Notes under the pieces: generated by a model | The model's database searches: none | Seen by the model: only the letters and a program-made list of their open reading frames with translations | What the model was told of the DNA's origin: nothing | Translations under genes and position numbers: made by a program | In this document: in pieces, positions 44,461 to 54,300 of the stretch | How the letters are laid out: each line of letters opens with the position of its first letter | Numbering within the stretch: the first letter of the stretch is position 1 | From: Bacteroidota bacterium | Lineage (GTDB): Bacteria > Bacteroidota > Bacteroidia > UBA4408 | Direction of reading: 5' to 3' | Assembly (NCBI GenBank): GCA_016718805.1 | Contig: JADKCP010000003.1 | Coordinates: 124,001-188,000 of the forward strand | Length of the DNA stretch: 64,000 bases

Positions 44461-46698
44461 TTAGTGAAATTCATCACCGAACTCAATTGTTTCTTCTTCG
44501 TCGTCCTTCTCATTGTACTTCGAACAATCGGTTTCTACTTTTAAGTCCATTCCCGCTGGTTTTTCAAAATCACCTTGCGAAATTTTTAGTGTTTTATCGG
44601 CGTAAACTTTTTGCATGTACAATCCAAATATCGGCAATGCCATTGATGCACCCTGTCCTAAATCTGTGCTTCTAAAATGTACACTTCTATCTTCAGCACC
44701 TACCCAGGCTCCACTCACTAAATCGGGAGTTATTCCCATAAACCATCCATCCGAATTGTTTTGGGTTGTTCCTGTTTTTCCCGCTATAGGATTTCGCAAT
44801 CCATACCGAAAACGTAAGCGAGTACCTGTTCCAAAATCGCATACTCCTTTCATTAAATTTAAAGTAAGATAAGCGGTTTCTTCACTAAGTGCTTCAATAT
44901 GTTTGGGCATAAATTCCTGAAGTACGTTTCCATTTTTATCTTCAATGCGGGTTATAAACATTGGTTCAATCCATTCACCCTGATTGGCAAAGGTTGCGTT
45001 GGCTCCTACCATCTCATACAACGAAATATCGCAAGTTCCTAAACACAATGACGGCACAGCATCAAGATGACTTTGTATACCCATTTTAGTTGCTAAATCA
45101 ACCACCGCCTGAGGGCCAAATTGCTTCATTACATAAGCTGTTATACTGTTGGTAGAGGTTGCTAAGCCTTTTTTTAAGGTCATCATTCCACCGTATTTTC
45201 CATCCGAATTTTTCGGACTCCAGGTGCCACCTTCAGGCAAATCAAACGATACAGGAATATTAGGTACTTGATAACAAGGACTCCATCCTTCCTGCATTGC
45301 CAAGGCATACACAAAAGGTTTAAAGGTGGAACCAACCTGTCGTTTTCCCATTTTCACATGATCGTATTTAAAATGCGAATAATTTATGTCACCTACCCAA
45401 GCCTTGATATATCCGGTATGCGGATCCATACTCATAAATCCACTTTGTAAAAAATACTTATAATAGCGCATCGAGTCCATTGGAGTCATAACCGTATCAA
45501 ATTCTCCTTTGTATGAGAATACTGTCATTTCAACGGGTTTGTTGAATGCAAGCAAAATAGAATCCTCGCTAATTCCATCTTTTTGCATAACTCTATAACG
45601 CTCTGAGCGTCGCATGGAAGTAAGCATTAAATGGTCAATGTCTTTTTGATTCATGCGGTAAAAGGGAGCTCCTTTCACACCTTTCCAATGTTTAAAAAAT
45701 TTTTCCTGCAACTCTTTTCCCAACCATTCATTAACCGATTGTTCAGCATATTGCTGCATGCGGGAATTAATAGTTGTGTAAATTTTTAAACCGTCTTTGT
45801 ATAAATTATAACTGCTGCCATCCGGTTTTTTATTCGCCTTGCACCAGTCTTTCATGTAATCACGCAAAAACTCTCTGAAATAGGTTGCTATTCCTTCGTT
45901 TTGATCCTCCGGATGGTAATTAATTTTTAATTTCAATTGTTTTAATGAATCATATTGTGCTTCGGTGATGTAATCGTATTTCATCAATTGTCGTAATACC
46001 ACATTTCTGCGTTCAACGGCATTTTTGGGTTTTCGAATGGGATTAAATAATGAAGGGTTTTTTGCCATTCCTACCAACATAGCTGCCTGCTCCATTTTAA
46101 GCGAATCGGGAGTAGTGTTGAAATAAATACGTGCTGCCGATTTAATTCCAACTGCATTATTAATAAAATCAAATTTATTCAGGTACATGGCAATTATTTC
46201 GTCCTTTGTATAGTTACGTTCTAAGCGCACCGCAATTATCCATTCTTTTAATTTTCGAAATACAATACTAAAACGATTTAACTTTTCGCGTGGAAATAGC
46301 ATTTTTGCCAATTGCTGAGTAATTGTACTGGCTCCACCGGTATTGTCTCTCCCGGTTAGCGCACCAAATACCGATCTGCCCAAAGCTCTAAAATCAACTC
46401 CCGAGTGTCGGTAAAAGCGTGCATCTTCTGTTGCAACTAAGGCATTAACAACATTGGGTGATAAATTTTCAAAACTAATGTTGGTACGGTTTTCAATGTA
46501 ATATTTACCAAGTACTTTTTGGTCGGATGAAATAATTTCTGAAGCTAAATTACTTTTTGGATTTTCAAGTTCTTCTAGTGAAGGCAAATCGGCAAATACA
46601 CTTAAATAAGTAAAAAATAGCGCCAATAGCAGCAAAGGTGTCATGGCGAGTATCCAAAAATACCGCACATATTTTTTCGTTTCATTTTTTTTTGCCAT
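44461..46698 (-). CDS. mrcA: Penicillin-binding protein 1A (bifunctional transglycosylase/transpeptidase)
   Basis: The 745-residue class A PBP has one N-terminal membrane anchor (about residues 11-34). Its GT51 glycosyltransferase domain has the catalytic Glu in ATEDARFYRHSGVD (about residue 92) and GGASTITQQLAK. The transpeptidase domain has the serine motif VGSTFKPFVYAL (about residue 456), the SxN motif in TSTNSITAYV, and KTG in IAGKTGTTQNNSDGWF. It makes and cross-links peptidoglycan strands. It is the last gene of the minus-strand group holB-ricT-gldH-PBP1A, an order I recall as common in Bacteroidota. Confidence 0.95.
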   Translation of the reverse strand: MAKKNETKKYVRYFWILAMTPLLLLALFFTYLSVFADLPSLEELENPKSNLASEIISSDQKVLGKYYIENRTNISFENLSPNVVNALVATEDARFYRHSGVDFRALGRSVFGALTGRDNTGGASTITQQLAKMLFPREKLNRFSIVFRKLKEWIIAVRLERNYTKDEIIAMYLNKFDFINNAVGIKSAARIYFNTTPDSLKMEQAAMLVGMAKNPSLFNPIRKPKNAVERRNVVLRQLMKYDYITEAQYDSLKQLKLKINYHPEDQNEGIATYFREFLRDYMKDWCKANKKPDGSSYNLYKDGLKIYTTINSRMQQYAEQSVNEWLGKELQEKFFKHWKGVKGAPFYRMNQKDIDHLMLTSMRRSERYRVMQKDGISEDSILLAFNKPVEMTVFSYKGEFDTVMTPMDSMRYYKYFLQSGFMSMDPHTGYIKAWVGDINYSHFKYDHVKMGKRQVGSTFKPFVYALAMQEGWSPCYQVPNIPVSFDLPEGGTWSPKNSDGKYGGMMTLKKGLATSTNSITAYVMKQFGPQAVVDLATKMGIQSHLDAVPSLCLGTCDISLYEMVGANATFANQGEWIEPMFITRIEDKNGNVLQEFMPKHIEALSEETAYLTLNLMKGVCDFGTGTRLRFRYGLRNPIAGKTGTTQNNSDGWFMGITPDLVSGAWVGAEDRSVHFRSTDLGQGASMALPIFGLYMQKVYADKTLKISQGDFEKPAGMDLKVETDCSKYNEKDDEEETIEFGDEFH

Positions 46699-46769
46699 GC
46701 TTATTTTTTTGCTTAATGGGTGCCTGCTTGTGATTTGTTGTTATTAACGAATAGCGCAATTCAAGTTTG

Positions 46770-47273
46770 CTAATTGGTCGCTTTTTCAATGCGCATTCCA
46801 ACATCCATAATTAAAGGTAAATTCTCAACTCGCATTGCTTGTTCCAAGGTAAATCTATAGGTTCCTGTTTTGCGAAATCTTACTCCTTTTTTAAACAAAA
46901 TTTGATTGTTTCAAATATCGCCACTACCTTCTCCGAGCCACTTTCCCGAATTATCGGCTAAAATACACTCAATTGTATCGCGTGCATACACCTTATCCGG
47001 AAATTCTGTTTCTAAAAACAAATACAAATTGCTGTAAGGATAAGCACCGGCATTTCGAATATTGATGTAAAAATTATGCAATTGCATGGTATCATTAATG
47101 GCTACCTCAAATTGCACCTTATTCTTTGAATTCCATATTCCATTTGCTATTTCTTTGTTTTCTTCAAAGATGCGATTGGAGTCGCAGGCGCTTAACAAGC
47201 CCAACAGCATTAAGTAAAATGAAATTGCAGGTAAGTGTTTAAACGATTTTAACGCTGACATGATAAGGTTCAA
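46770..47273 (-). pseudogene. gldH: gldH with an in-frame TGA stop (GldH gliding/T9SS lipoprotein)
   Basis: The first 120 codons (47273-46914) encode a lipoprotein with lipobox LLSAC and a GldH body: YINIRNAGAYPYSNLYLFLE, then GKWLGEGSGDI. A TGA at 46913-46911 ends the frame. The same frame continues for 46 more codons with clear GldH C-terminal residues, NNQILFKKGVRFRKTG, TYRFTLEQAMRVENLPLI and MDVGMRIE, to a TAG at 46770. The whole (about 166 codons) matches the usual GldH length. The cause may be a nonsense change, a base-call error, or stop read-through. TGA is a normal stop elsewhere in the window. GldH is needed for gliding and SprB secretion in Flavobacterium. It lies 3 bases after ricT. 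Confidence 0.85.
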
Positions 47274-47276
47274 AAA

Positions 47277-48587
47277 TTAACTTTCTTTTGTTGGTGGGGT
47301 ATTTCCCGGGCGCATTGGTTTGCGTTTATTTTTGAATCGATTCGGTGAATTACTTTTAGGAGCATCATTTTTTTGCGGTGCAGCCACCTGAGGACGAGGA
47401 GGCTTTGGCGCTTTGGGTTTTTGACCTACTGTCGCTTCACTACTCGCTACCGTGTTTTTTTGCTTCTTCCGTTTATTGCGGTTATTCGATTTTTTCTTGG
47501 AATCAAAACGAGTTAAGCTGTCTTGTCCAACAACATTTTCATAATCTGGTTTTTTCTCAACTACCGGCATATCTTTAAATTCAACCAATTCTTCAGGCTG
47601 AATTTCTTGCTTGTTCAACTCCAAAATTGCCTTAACTCGATCAACAGATACTAAAATAAAATTTCCCGGATCATCTGGATACGAATACCACATACGTCGG
47701 CTGAATATATCTGTCTTTTGATGAAAGGCCCTGCCCCTGCGCGTTTCTAATTTGATAGATGTGTCAGGAAAATCCTTTATAGCATCCATATAACTGTCCA
47801 ACTCGTAGTTTAAACAACATTTCAACTTACCACATTGTCCGGCCAATTTTAAAGGATTTAAGGACAATTGCTGATACCTGGCTGCACTAGTGCTTACTGA
47901 ACGAAAATCGGTTAACCAGGTAGAACAACACAGTTCTCTACCGCAAGAGCCTATTCCTCCTAAGCGTCCGGCTTCTTGACGAGCGCCAATTTGTTTCATC
48001 TCAACACGCACCTTAAACTCTTCGGCCATTACTTTTATTAATTCTCTAAAATCAACGCGCTCATCAGCGGTATAATAGAAAATAGCTTTGGTTTTATCAC
48101 CTTGAAACTCTACATCGCTGATTTTCATTTTCAGCTTTAGTTCCAATGCCATTGTTCGTGCTCTGTACATGGTAGAACTTTCAAGCTTTTGGGCAGCTTG
48201 CCATTTTTCAATGTCAGTAGGTTTTGCCTTTCTATATACTTTTTTTATTTCCGGCGAATCAATTCGTAGGTTATGTTTTTTTAGTTGAAGACGTACCAGT
48301 TCGCCGGTTAACGATACAACACCTATATCATGTCCGGGTGAGGCTTCTGTAGCAACTATATCACCTTGGAAGTATTCTTCGGTTGGTTCTTTCTTATAAT
48401 ATTCTTTTCGGCCGTTTTTAAAACGAACTTCTACAATATTAAAAGGCGCTACACCATGTGGCAACTCCATATTGGCCAACCAATCAAATACGGTTAATTT
48501 TCCGCACCCACCTACGCCACACACACCATTATTTTTACATCCTGCCGGCAACCCGTTTGCACCGGTACCACAACTTCCACAAGCCAT
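47277..48587 (-). CDS. ricT: RicT/PSP1-domain protein (regulatory Fe-S complex subunit)
   Basis: A PSP1 C-terminal-domain protein. The ATG at 48587 gives the Cys-rich N-terminus MACGSCGTGANGLPAGCKNNGVCG; an ATG two codons earlier at 48593 is also possible. The core has VEMKQIGARQEAGRLGGIG and the Cys pairs GRELCCSTWL and GKLKCCLNYELDS. In Bacillus RicT forms an Fe-S complex with RicA and RicF that stimulates Rae1/RNase Y-type RNA processing. A low-complexity basic C-terminus (KKKSNNRNKRKKQK) follows. It lies between holB and gldH, an order I recall from other Bacteroidota. Confidence 0.87.
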   Translation of the reverse strand: MACGSCGTGANGLPAGCKNNGVCGVGGCGKLTVFDWLANMELPHGVAPFNIVEVRFKNGRKEYYKKEPTEEYFQGDIVATEASPGHDIGVVSLTGELVRLQLKKHNLRIDSPEIKKVYRKAKPTDIEKWQAAQKLESSTMYRARTMALELKLKMKISDVEFQGDKTKAIFYYTADERVDFRELIKVMAEEFKVRVEMKQIGARQEAGRLGGIGSCGRELCCSTWLTDFRSVSTSAARYQQLSLNPLKLAGQCGKLKCCLNYELDSYMDAIKDFPDTSIKLETRRGRAFHQKTDIFSRRMWYSYPDDPGNFILVSVDRVKAILELNKQEIQPEELVEFKDMPVVEKKPDYENVVGQDSLTRFDSKKKSNNRNKRKKQKNTVASSEATVGQKPKAPKPPRPQVAAPQKNDAPKSNSPNRFKNKRKPMRPGNTPPTKES

Positions 48588-48745
48588 TCTCAATCTATAT
48601 TTTAAAGGAATTGGTTAAAATTCCTGTTGTGTTAAACAATAAATCACCTTATAAGTGAATTTTCAAAAGTACAATTAATTTTTTGAAAGCTGTTCAAACA
48701 ATAATACAACAGTTGTTTCTATAGTTTTACCGTTTGGCGAGCCAA

Positions 48746-49879
48746 TTAAACTGCAGCCCTAACCAATCCGTATAGTCGAAAAGATAAATCTAAAAATACA
48801 ATCTTTGGAGCTGCATTTCGTTCTATTTCAAGGTAAGCTTTATTTAATTCCTCAGCCATCACCGGGACGTTTTGAGGATGTGTAAATTTTGAAAAATTGG
48901 AGATAAATTTCAACTCTTCATCCGTTAGTTTTATGAGTGACGTAATGCCTTGATTACTAAGCAATCCCTCACGAAGCATCCTTAATCCGTACGATAAAAA
49001 TTTTTTCTGAACTTCCCTTCCTAAGGAAGCCATTTCATCGACCCATTTAATGGTTTCATTTAATTTTCGACCATAACATAAGAGCATCCAGTTGCGAAAA
49101 TTTTCAATGTAATATCCTTCACTTTCTTCGGGATGAATGAGTTTTAAAGCTTCATTGTAATTTCCATCAGCTAAATGTGCAGTTTGTTTGGCCTGCGATT
49201 CACTAAGTTGATGCTGCTGCATTAAATGATTTATTAAATCATCGTCCGCAATTTTTACCATTTTTACTAATTGAGTTCTTGAAAGTACTGTTCTCAAAAG
49301 TGCATCCTGACTTTCTGCTACTAATAAAAAGAGTGTTTTTTCTGGCGGTTCTTCTAGTATTTTTAAGAGTTTGTTAGATGCTGTTGTATGTAATTTTTCG
49401 GGCATCCAAATAATCAAAATTTTATAATCTGCTTCGTACGATTTTAACGATAGTTTTTTTACAATTTCATTACTTTCATCAGCACTAATATTACCTTGTT
49501 TATTTTCTACTTCAATGAATTGTAAAAATTCAAACAAATTCAAATATGGATTTCCCAAAATTTCTGAACGAAACTCATTCATAAAATGAGAACTCAATGG
49601 CTTTGCAGTTATTTTTTTGTTAGTTGCTACCGGAAAAACATAATGCACATCGGGATGCGCTAACTTGTTGTTTTTTACACAAGAAGGACAAACTCCACAA
49701 GCATCCTCTTCAGTTTTATTTACACATAAAATGTATTGCGCATAAGCCAAAGCCATAGCCAAATTTCCACAACCTTCTGGACCTAAAAATAATTGAGCAT
49801 GACTAATTCTTCCTTCCTTTACAGTGGAAATCAATTTTGATTTTACATCTGCTTGACCGATTATCTCTTTAAATAGCAT
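48746..49879 (-). CDS. holB: DNA polymerase III delta' subunit (clamp-loader)
   Basis: The 377-residue AAA+ protein begins IIGQADVKSKLISTVKEGRISHAQLFLGPEGCGNLAMA. The P-loop has Asn where Walker A has Lys, as expected for the non-hydrolysing delta' subunit. A zinc-binding Cys cluster follows (CVNKTEEDACGVCPSC). Sensor-type segments follow (KLLKILEEPPEKTLFLLVAES). It loads the sliding clamp together with the other clamp-loader subunits. It heads the minus-strand holB-ricT-gldH-PBP1A set, with a 158-base gap to ricT. Confidence 0.9.
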   Translation of the reverse strand: MLFKEIIGQADVKSKLISTVKEGRISHAQLFLGPEGCGNLAMALAYAQYILCVNKTEEDACGVCPSCVKNNKLAHPDVHYVFPVATNKKITAKPLSSHFMNEFRSEILGNPYLNLFEFLQFIEVENKQGNISADESNEIVKKLSLKSYEADYKILIIWMPEKLHTTASNKLLKILEEPPEKTLFLLVAESQDALLRTVLSRTQLVKMVKIADDDLINHLMQQHQLSESQAKQTAHLADGNYNEALKLIHPEESEGYYIENFRNWMLLCYGRKLNETIKWVDEMASLGREVQKKFLSYGLRMLREGLLSNQGITSLIKLTDEELKFISNFSKFTHPQNVPVMAEELNKAYLEIERNAAPKIVFLDLSFRLYGLVRAAV

Positions 49880-50055
49880 TGTTAAGTATGTGCCACAAAA
49901 ATAATTTTAATAAGCTATTAAGAATATTTATTTTTTGAATCTTCTAAACTAAACTCAACATTATTTATGTTTGCCATAAATATTCACATTAAATTTACAA
50001 ACTAGCTTGTTTAAATTTAACCAAACTTGTATTCGATAACTTAAAAAAAACTTGC

Positions 50056-51249
50056 ATGAAAACCATTGATGATTTTAATTTTTCGGGAAAGAAGGTGCTT
50101 ATTCGCGTTGATTTTAACGTGCCCTTAGATAAAGCAACCTTTGAAGTTACTGACGATACCCGCATTCGAGCTGCTATACCAACGTTGAAAAAAATTCTAA
50201 ACGATGGAGGCAGTATTATTATTATGTCGCATCTTGGACGACCTAAAGAAGGACCTGCGGAGAAGTATTCATTAAAACATACGCTATCAAAGTTATCACA
50301 ACTAAGCGGCAAAACACCAAAATTTGCGAGTGATTGCATAGGTGCCGAAGCTACCCTGTTAGCGGCAGATTTAAAAGCTGGAGAAATATTGCTTCTCGAA
50401 AACCTTCGATTTTATAAAGAAGAGGAAAAGGGCGATGAAGCATTTGCAGAGAAACTTGCAAGCCTAGGCGATTTTTATGTAAACGACGCATTTGGTACCG
50501 CGCATCGTGCTCATGCAAGTACAGCAATTATTGCGAAATTTTTTCCTACAGCTAAATGCTTCGGATATGTTATGGCCAACGAAATTGCCAATGCCGAAAA
50601 AGTGATGCTAAAAGCCGAAAAGCCCTTTACTGCAGTAATGGGAGGAGCAAAAGTTTCTGATAAAATCTTAATCATTGAACAACTAATGAAAAAGGTGGAT
50701 CATTTAATTATTGGGGGCGGAATGACCTATACTTTTGTAAGAGCAATGGGCGGTGCTATTGGTTCATCTCTTTGCGAGGAAGATAAGCTCGATCTTGCCA
50801 AAGAAATTCTTTCCAAAGCCGCCGCCTCAGGTGTTAAAATACATTTGCCGGTTGATTCAATAATTGCTGATGCATTTAGCAACGATGCCTCAATTAATTC
50901 TGCAAATTCAAACAACATTCCGCCAGGTTGGATGGGTCTTGATATTGGAGCGAAGGCTGTAAGTGAATACAGTGAAATTATAAAACAATCAAAAACCATT
51001 TTGTGGAATGGGCCAATGGGCGTTTTTGAAATGAGCAAGTTCGAAAATGGCACTAAAAAAGTAGCTGAAGCTATAGCTGAAGCAACTTCTAATGGTGCAT
51101 TTTCGTTAATTGGTGGTGGCGATTCGGCAGCTGCGGTAAGTAAATTTAATATGACCGATAAAGTGAGCTATGTATCAACCGGTGGTGGTGCTTTGCTCGA
51201 ATATTTCGAAGGAAAAAAATTGCCTGGAATTGAAGCAATTTTGAATTAA
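50056..51249 (+). CDS. pgk: Phosphoglycerate kinase
   Basis: The 397-residue enzyme has the N-terminal substrate-site block KKVLIRVDFNVPLD, SHLGRPKEGP, VNDAFGTAHRAHAST and MGGAKVSDK. The C-terminal nucleotide-binding part has LWNGPMGVFEMSKF and GGGDSAAAV. It transfers phosphate from 1,3-bisphosphoglycerate to ADP in glycolysis. It stands alone, divergent from holB, and is followed by a strong hairpin terminator shared with the convergent T9SS gene. Confidence 0.97.
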   Translation: MKTIDDFNFSGKKVLIRVDFNVPLDKATFEVTDDTRIRAAIPTLKKILNDGGSIIIMSHLGRPKEGPAEKYSLKHTLSKLSQLSGKTPKFASDCIGAEATLLAADLKAGEILLLENLRFYKEEEKGDEAFAEKLASLGDFYVNDAFGTAHRAHASTAIIAKFFPTAKCFGYVMANEIANAEKVMLKAEKPFTAVMGGAKVSDKILIIEQLMKKVDHLIIGGGMTYTFVRAMGGAIGSSLCEEDKLDLAKEILSKAAASGVKIHLPVDSIIADAFSNDASINSANSNNIPPGWMGLDIGAKAVSEYSEIIKQSKTILWNGPMGVFEMSKFENGTKKVAEAIAEATSNGAFSLIGGGDSAAAVSKFNMTDKVSYVSTGGGALLEYFEGKKLPGIEAILN

Positions 51250-51339
51250 ATTAACTTCAAGAAAAATCCCGGATACTCAGGAGGCAACAGGGATTAAATA
51301 AAATCCGTCAACTAGTTTTAAGACGTTCAAGTATAATCA

Positions 51340-51376
51340 AAAAAAGAGCCTGTGGTTTTTCCACAGGCTCTTTTTT
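51340..51376. terminator. Bidirectional terminator between pgk and the large T9SS gene
   Basis: A 16-bp stem (left arm AAAAAAGAGCCTGTGG, 51340-51355), a TTTTT loop and a right arm ending in a T-run make a strong hairpin. It lies 90 bases after the pgk stop and 13 bases from the stop of the convergent minus-strand gene, so it serves both. Confidence 0.8.
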
Positions 51377-51389
51377 ATTAAGCGTTTGT

Positions 51390-54300
51390 TTATTGCTTTA
51401 CTATTTTCTTGGTAAATGATTCTCCAGATTTTTCATTTTGTAGGGTTACAAAATATAGTCCGTTTTCAAGTCCTTCTAAAGATGTTTCAACAGAACTTTC
51501 TCCCTGATTTACCGAAGCATTGTGTTGTCGAACAACTTTGCCTGAAACATCGCGCAAGGTAAAAGTAATGGTAGCGTCTTCATAAGTTACTACATCTGCA
51601 AAAAAGTTAGTATTGGCAGGATTCGGGCGAATACCACTTAATTCCATAACTTTTCCGGTTTTGCTATATAGAGCAATCATTTCAGAAGTAGTGCTGCGTT
51701 GATTAAAATCGGTTTGTTTTAATCGATAATACGTAATACCAACGCGTGTATTATTATCGGTGTAATCATAATTAATAAGCGAAGTGCTGTTTCCCGCTCC
51801 TTCAATTTGAGCAATAGGCTCAAAATTAATTCCATTGAACGAACGTTCCAACGTAAAATATGCGTTATTAATTTCTGAGGAAGTACTCCATTTTAAAATA
51901 TTAATTCCACCTGTACTTCTACCTGTAAAGTTTAATAATTTAATTGGTAAAACTCCATCATTTGTAGCGGAAGTTCCAGTTAAAGATAAGTCAAAATAGG
52001 CCCTATCTCCGCTTGCTCCGTCTACCATTAAGTAATAAATTCCAATTGGGAGAGCATTATAAGTCATTGTAAATTTATCGGTATTGTTTGCACCAGTTAC
52101 CGCGGCAGTATTATAGTTTGCTCCGGTGGTAGGAGTATTTCCATACAACTTACCTGCCGTTGGACAACATGAAGCTGGTCCCGGAGGAAATGTTCCATTA
52201 CTGTTCACAATTTGACTAGCTGGATAAAGCGTCCATACACCTCCTGCACATGAATAATTTGGCGTACTTGGCACTACACCACCTACAGTAAGGGTGTATA
52301 ATGCTGCTCGTATACCATTATTGTTTGGCGACAAGATGTTTGAGAAATTAAAACTTAAATTTCCAACCACATCATTTTTTACCCTGTAAAACATAGGATT
52401 TGATAAATTTGGAATAAATGCTGCTGAAGTAGCTGCGTTACCAAAACCATTCGTAGTTGAGTTTAATGGTGTATCAGATGTAATTGTTACTTGAGAAGTT
52501 GCACCAGCCGGTATAGCAACTATTGGGGCTGCCGAAATGGTAAATTGAGTAGCATTAACTATACTGGTAACTGTTACATTGGAAGCAAAGGAACCCGATA
52601 CTCCGGTTGGTACCAGAATTAAAGAACCAACTTTAATATTATTTGTATTTCCTGAACTAAGTGTTACTAAAAATGGAGGAATGGTTGAAGCAATGGTTGT
52701 AGGGATACCTGCAGTTACAGCATAATTCACGTTAGGGCCTTTGTAATTATCGCCACACAAAGGAGCGAAGTCAGTTCCAATAGTAGGAATTTTTGGTGCG
52801 TTTACATAGCAAATTCCATTTGTATCACTAGGCAAAGCTAATGGAGTAGAACAACGTGTTCCGTTAAAATTTCCGTTTGGATTAGTTGCAAAGCTAGTTG
52901 GTGTAAATGGTGCAACTGCAGTACATGTAGCTTTTACACCACAGGTAGGGCGTTCATATACACAAATTGAAAAAGTTCCTTCAGGCTGTGAGGCTTGCAC
53001 TGTAGCTGCTGTTAAGGCTACGGTAGGTGCTGCAGAAATGGTGAAAGTAGTAGCATTTACTACGCTTGTTACGGTAGTACTAGGATTGTTTGGTAAACTT
53101 CCAGTACCACCTGTAACTGCAAGCACCATTCCTATTCCCAATCCTGCAGTTGAGGTACAAGTAATGGTTGTTCCAGCCCCATTACAATTCGCCAAAACTG
53201 GGTAACTGGTGGTTACATTTTTTCGCCAAACTCGAATATAATAAGTAGTATTAAATGCTAAATTGGTTGCAATAATACGAGGCATAAAATCGGAAGGGCT
53301 TTTATCATCAATAAATGATCGAAAACTTGGAAAAGTTGAGGTGAAATTATTTAAAGCCCCGGTACGGAAAAATGTACCTGAACTAATAGGAGTAGGTCCT
53401 GCGCAATTTAATGGTCCGGCATAAAGCGCCATCATAGCATCAGTTAATGAACCGCTATAGGTATTGATTACATAATCGGCATTAGTAGCTGAGGTTCTAA
53501 ACTTAAACCAAACATCGTTCACGGTTGCAACTGAAGTTAAACCTGTATCTGGTATTGCAACAGTAGTTCCTGATAGAGTTTGAAAGTTTGGAGAAGTTTG
53601 ATTTAACAAATAATTAGGTGAAGCTCCTCCTCTTGTTTTTGTTGATTTGATGGTAGTTGATGCAAAAGGAATACAGCTTGTTCCGGGAGGCGATCCTGGA
53701 GCAACACCTAAGTCAACCGCTCCACAAACATTGTCATTACTGGCATTTTTAATACATATTTGAAAATCGAGTTGAGCATCTGCATCACCCGAAACACGTA
53801 TCAGGTAATTCGTTGCACCTGCCGGCAAGCCTGTTAAACTTAAACTCGAATTATTTGGATTTAAAGTTCCTCCATTATTTGAACAACCTCCCGTTATTTC
53901 GGTTAAACCAAAAGGTAAACTAAGGCAGGAACCGGTAAATGTATATACCTGAAATTGCACCCCTCCCGAACTACAAGTTCCACCTGCAAGTACATTGTCG
54001 GTAGAAATTTGCATAGTGGTGTAAGTAGCGGGTTTGGTTACTGTATACCATACATCACGGTTTGAAGGAGCTGTTAAGCAGGCACCTCCTGCAGCACCTC
54101 CGGTAACCGGCCCAGTAATTCCAGCAGCTTGTATAGTTGCACCTTTTGTTGTACCCACTACAGTATTACAAGTACTATTTATATTATAGGTTAATGCAAT
54201 AGCGTTACAAATATCATCATTAACAGCCGAAGCCGAAATAGCACCGGTAAATCGGTATAGTTGATTGTTGGCTGCAAAAGCCGAAATAGTTGTTGTTTCT

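Noticed and set aside
46911..46913. TGA recoded as an amino acid genome-wide
   Set aside because: Several intact genes here end in TGA at the expected family length (the DUF4199-like gene, the second Wzi/RemB-like gene, the DUF5522 gene), so TGA is a working stop.
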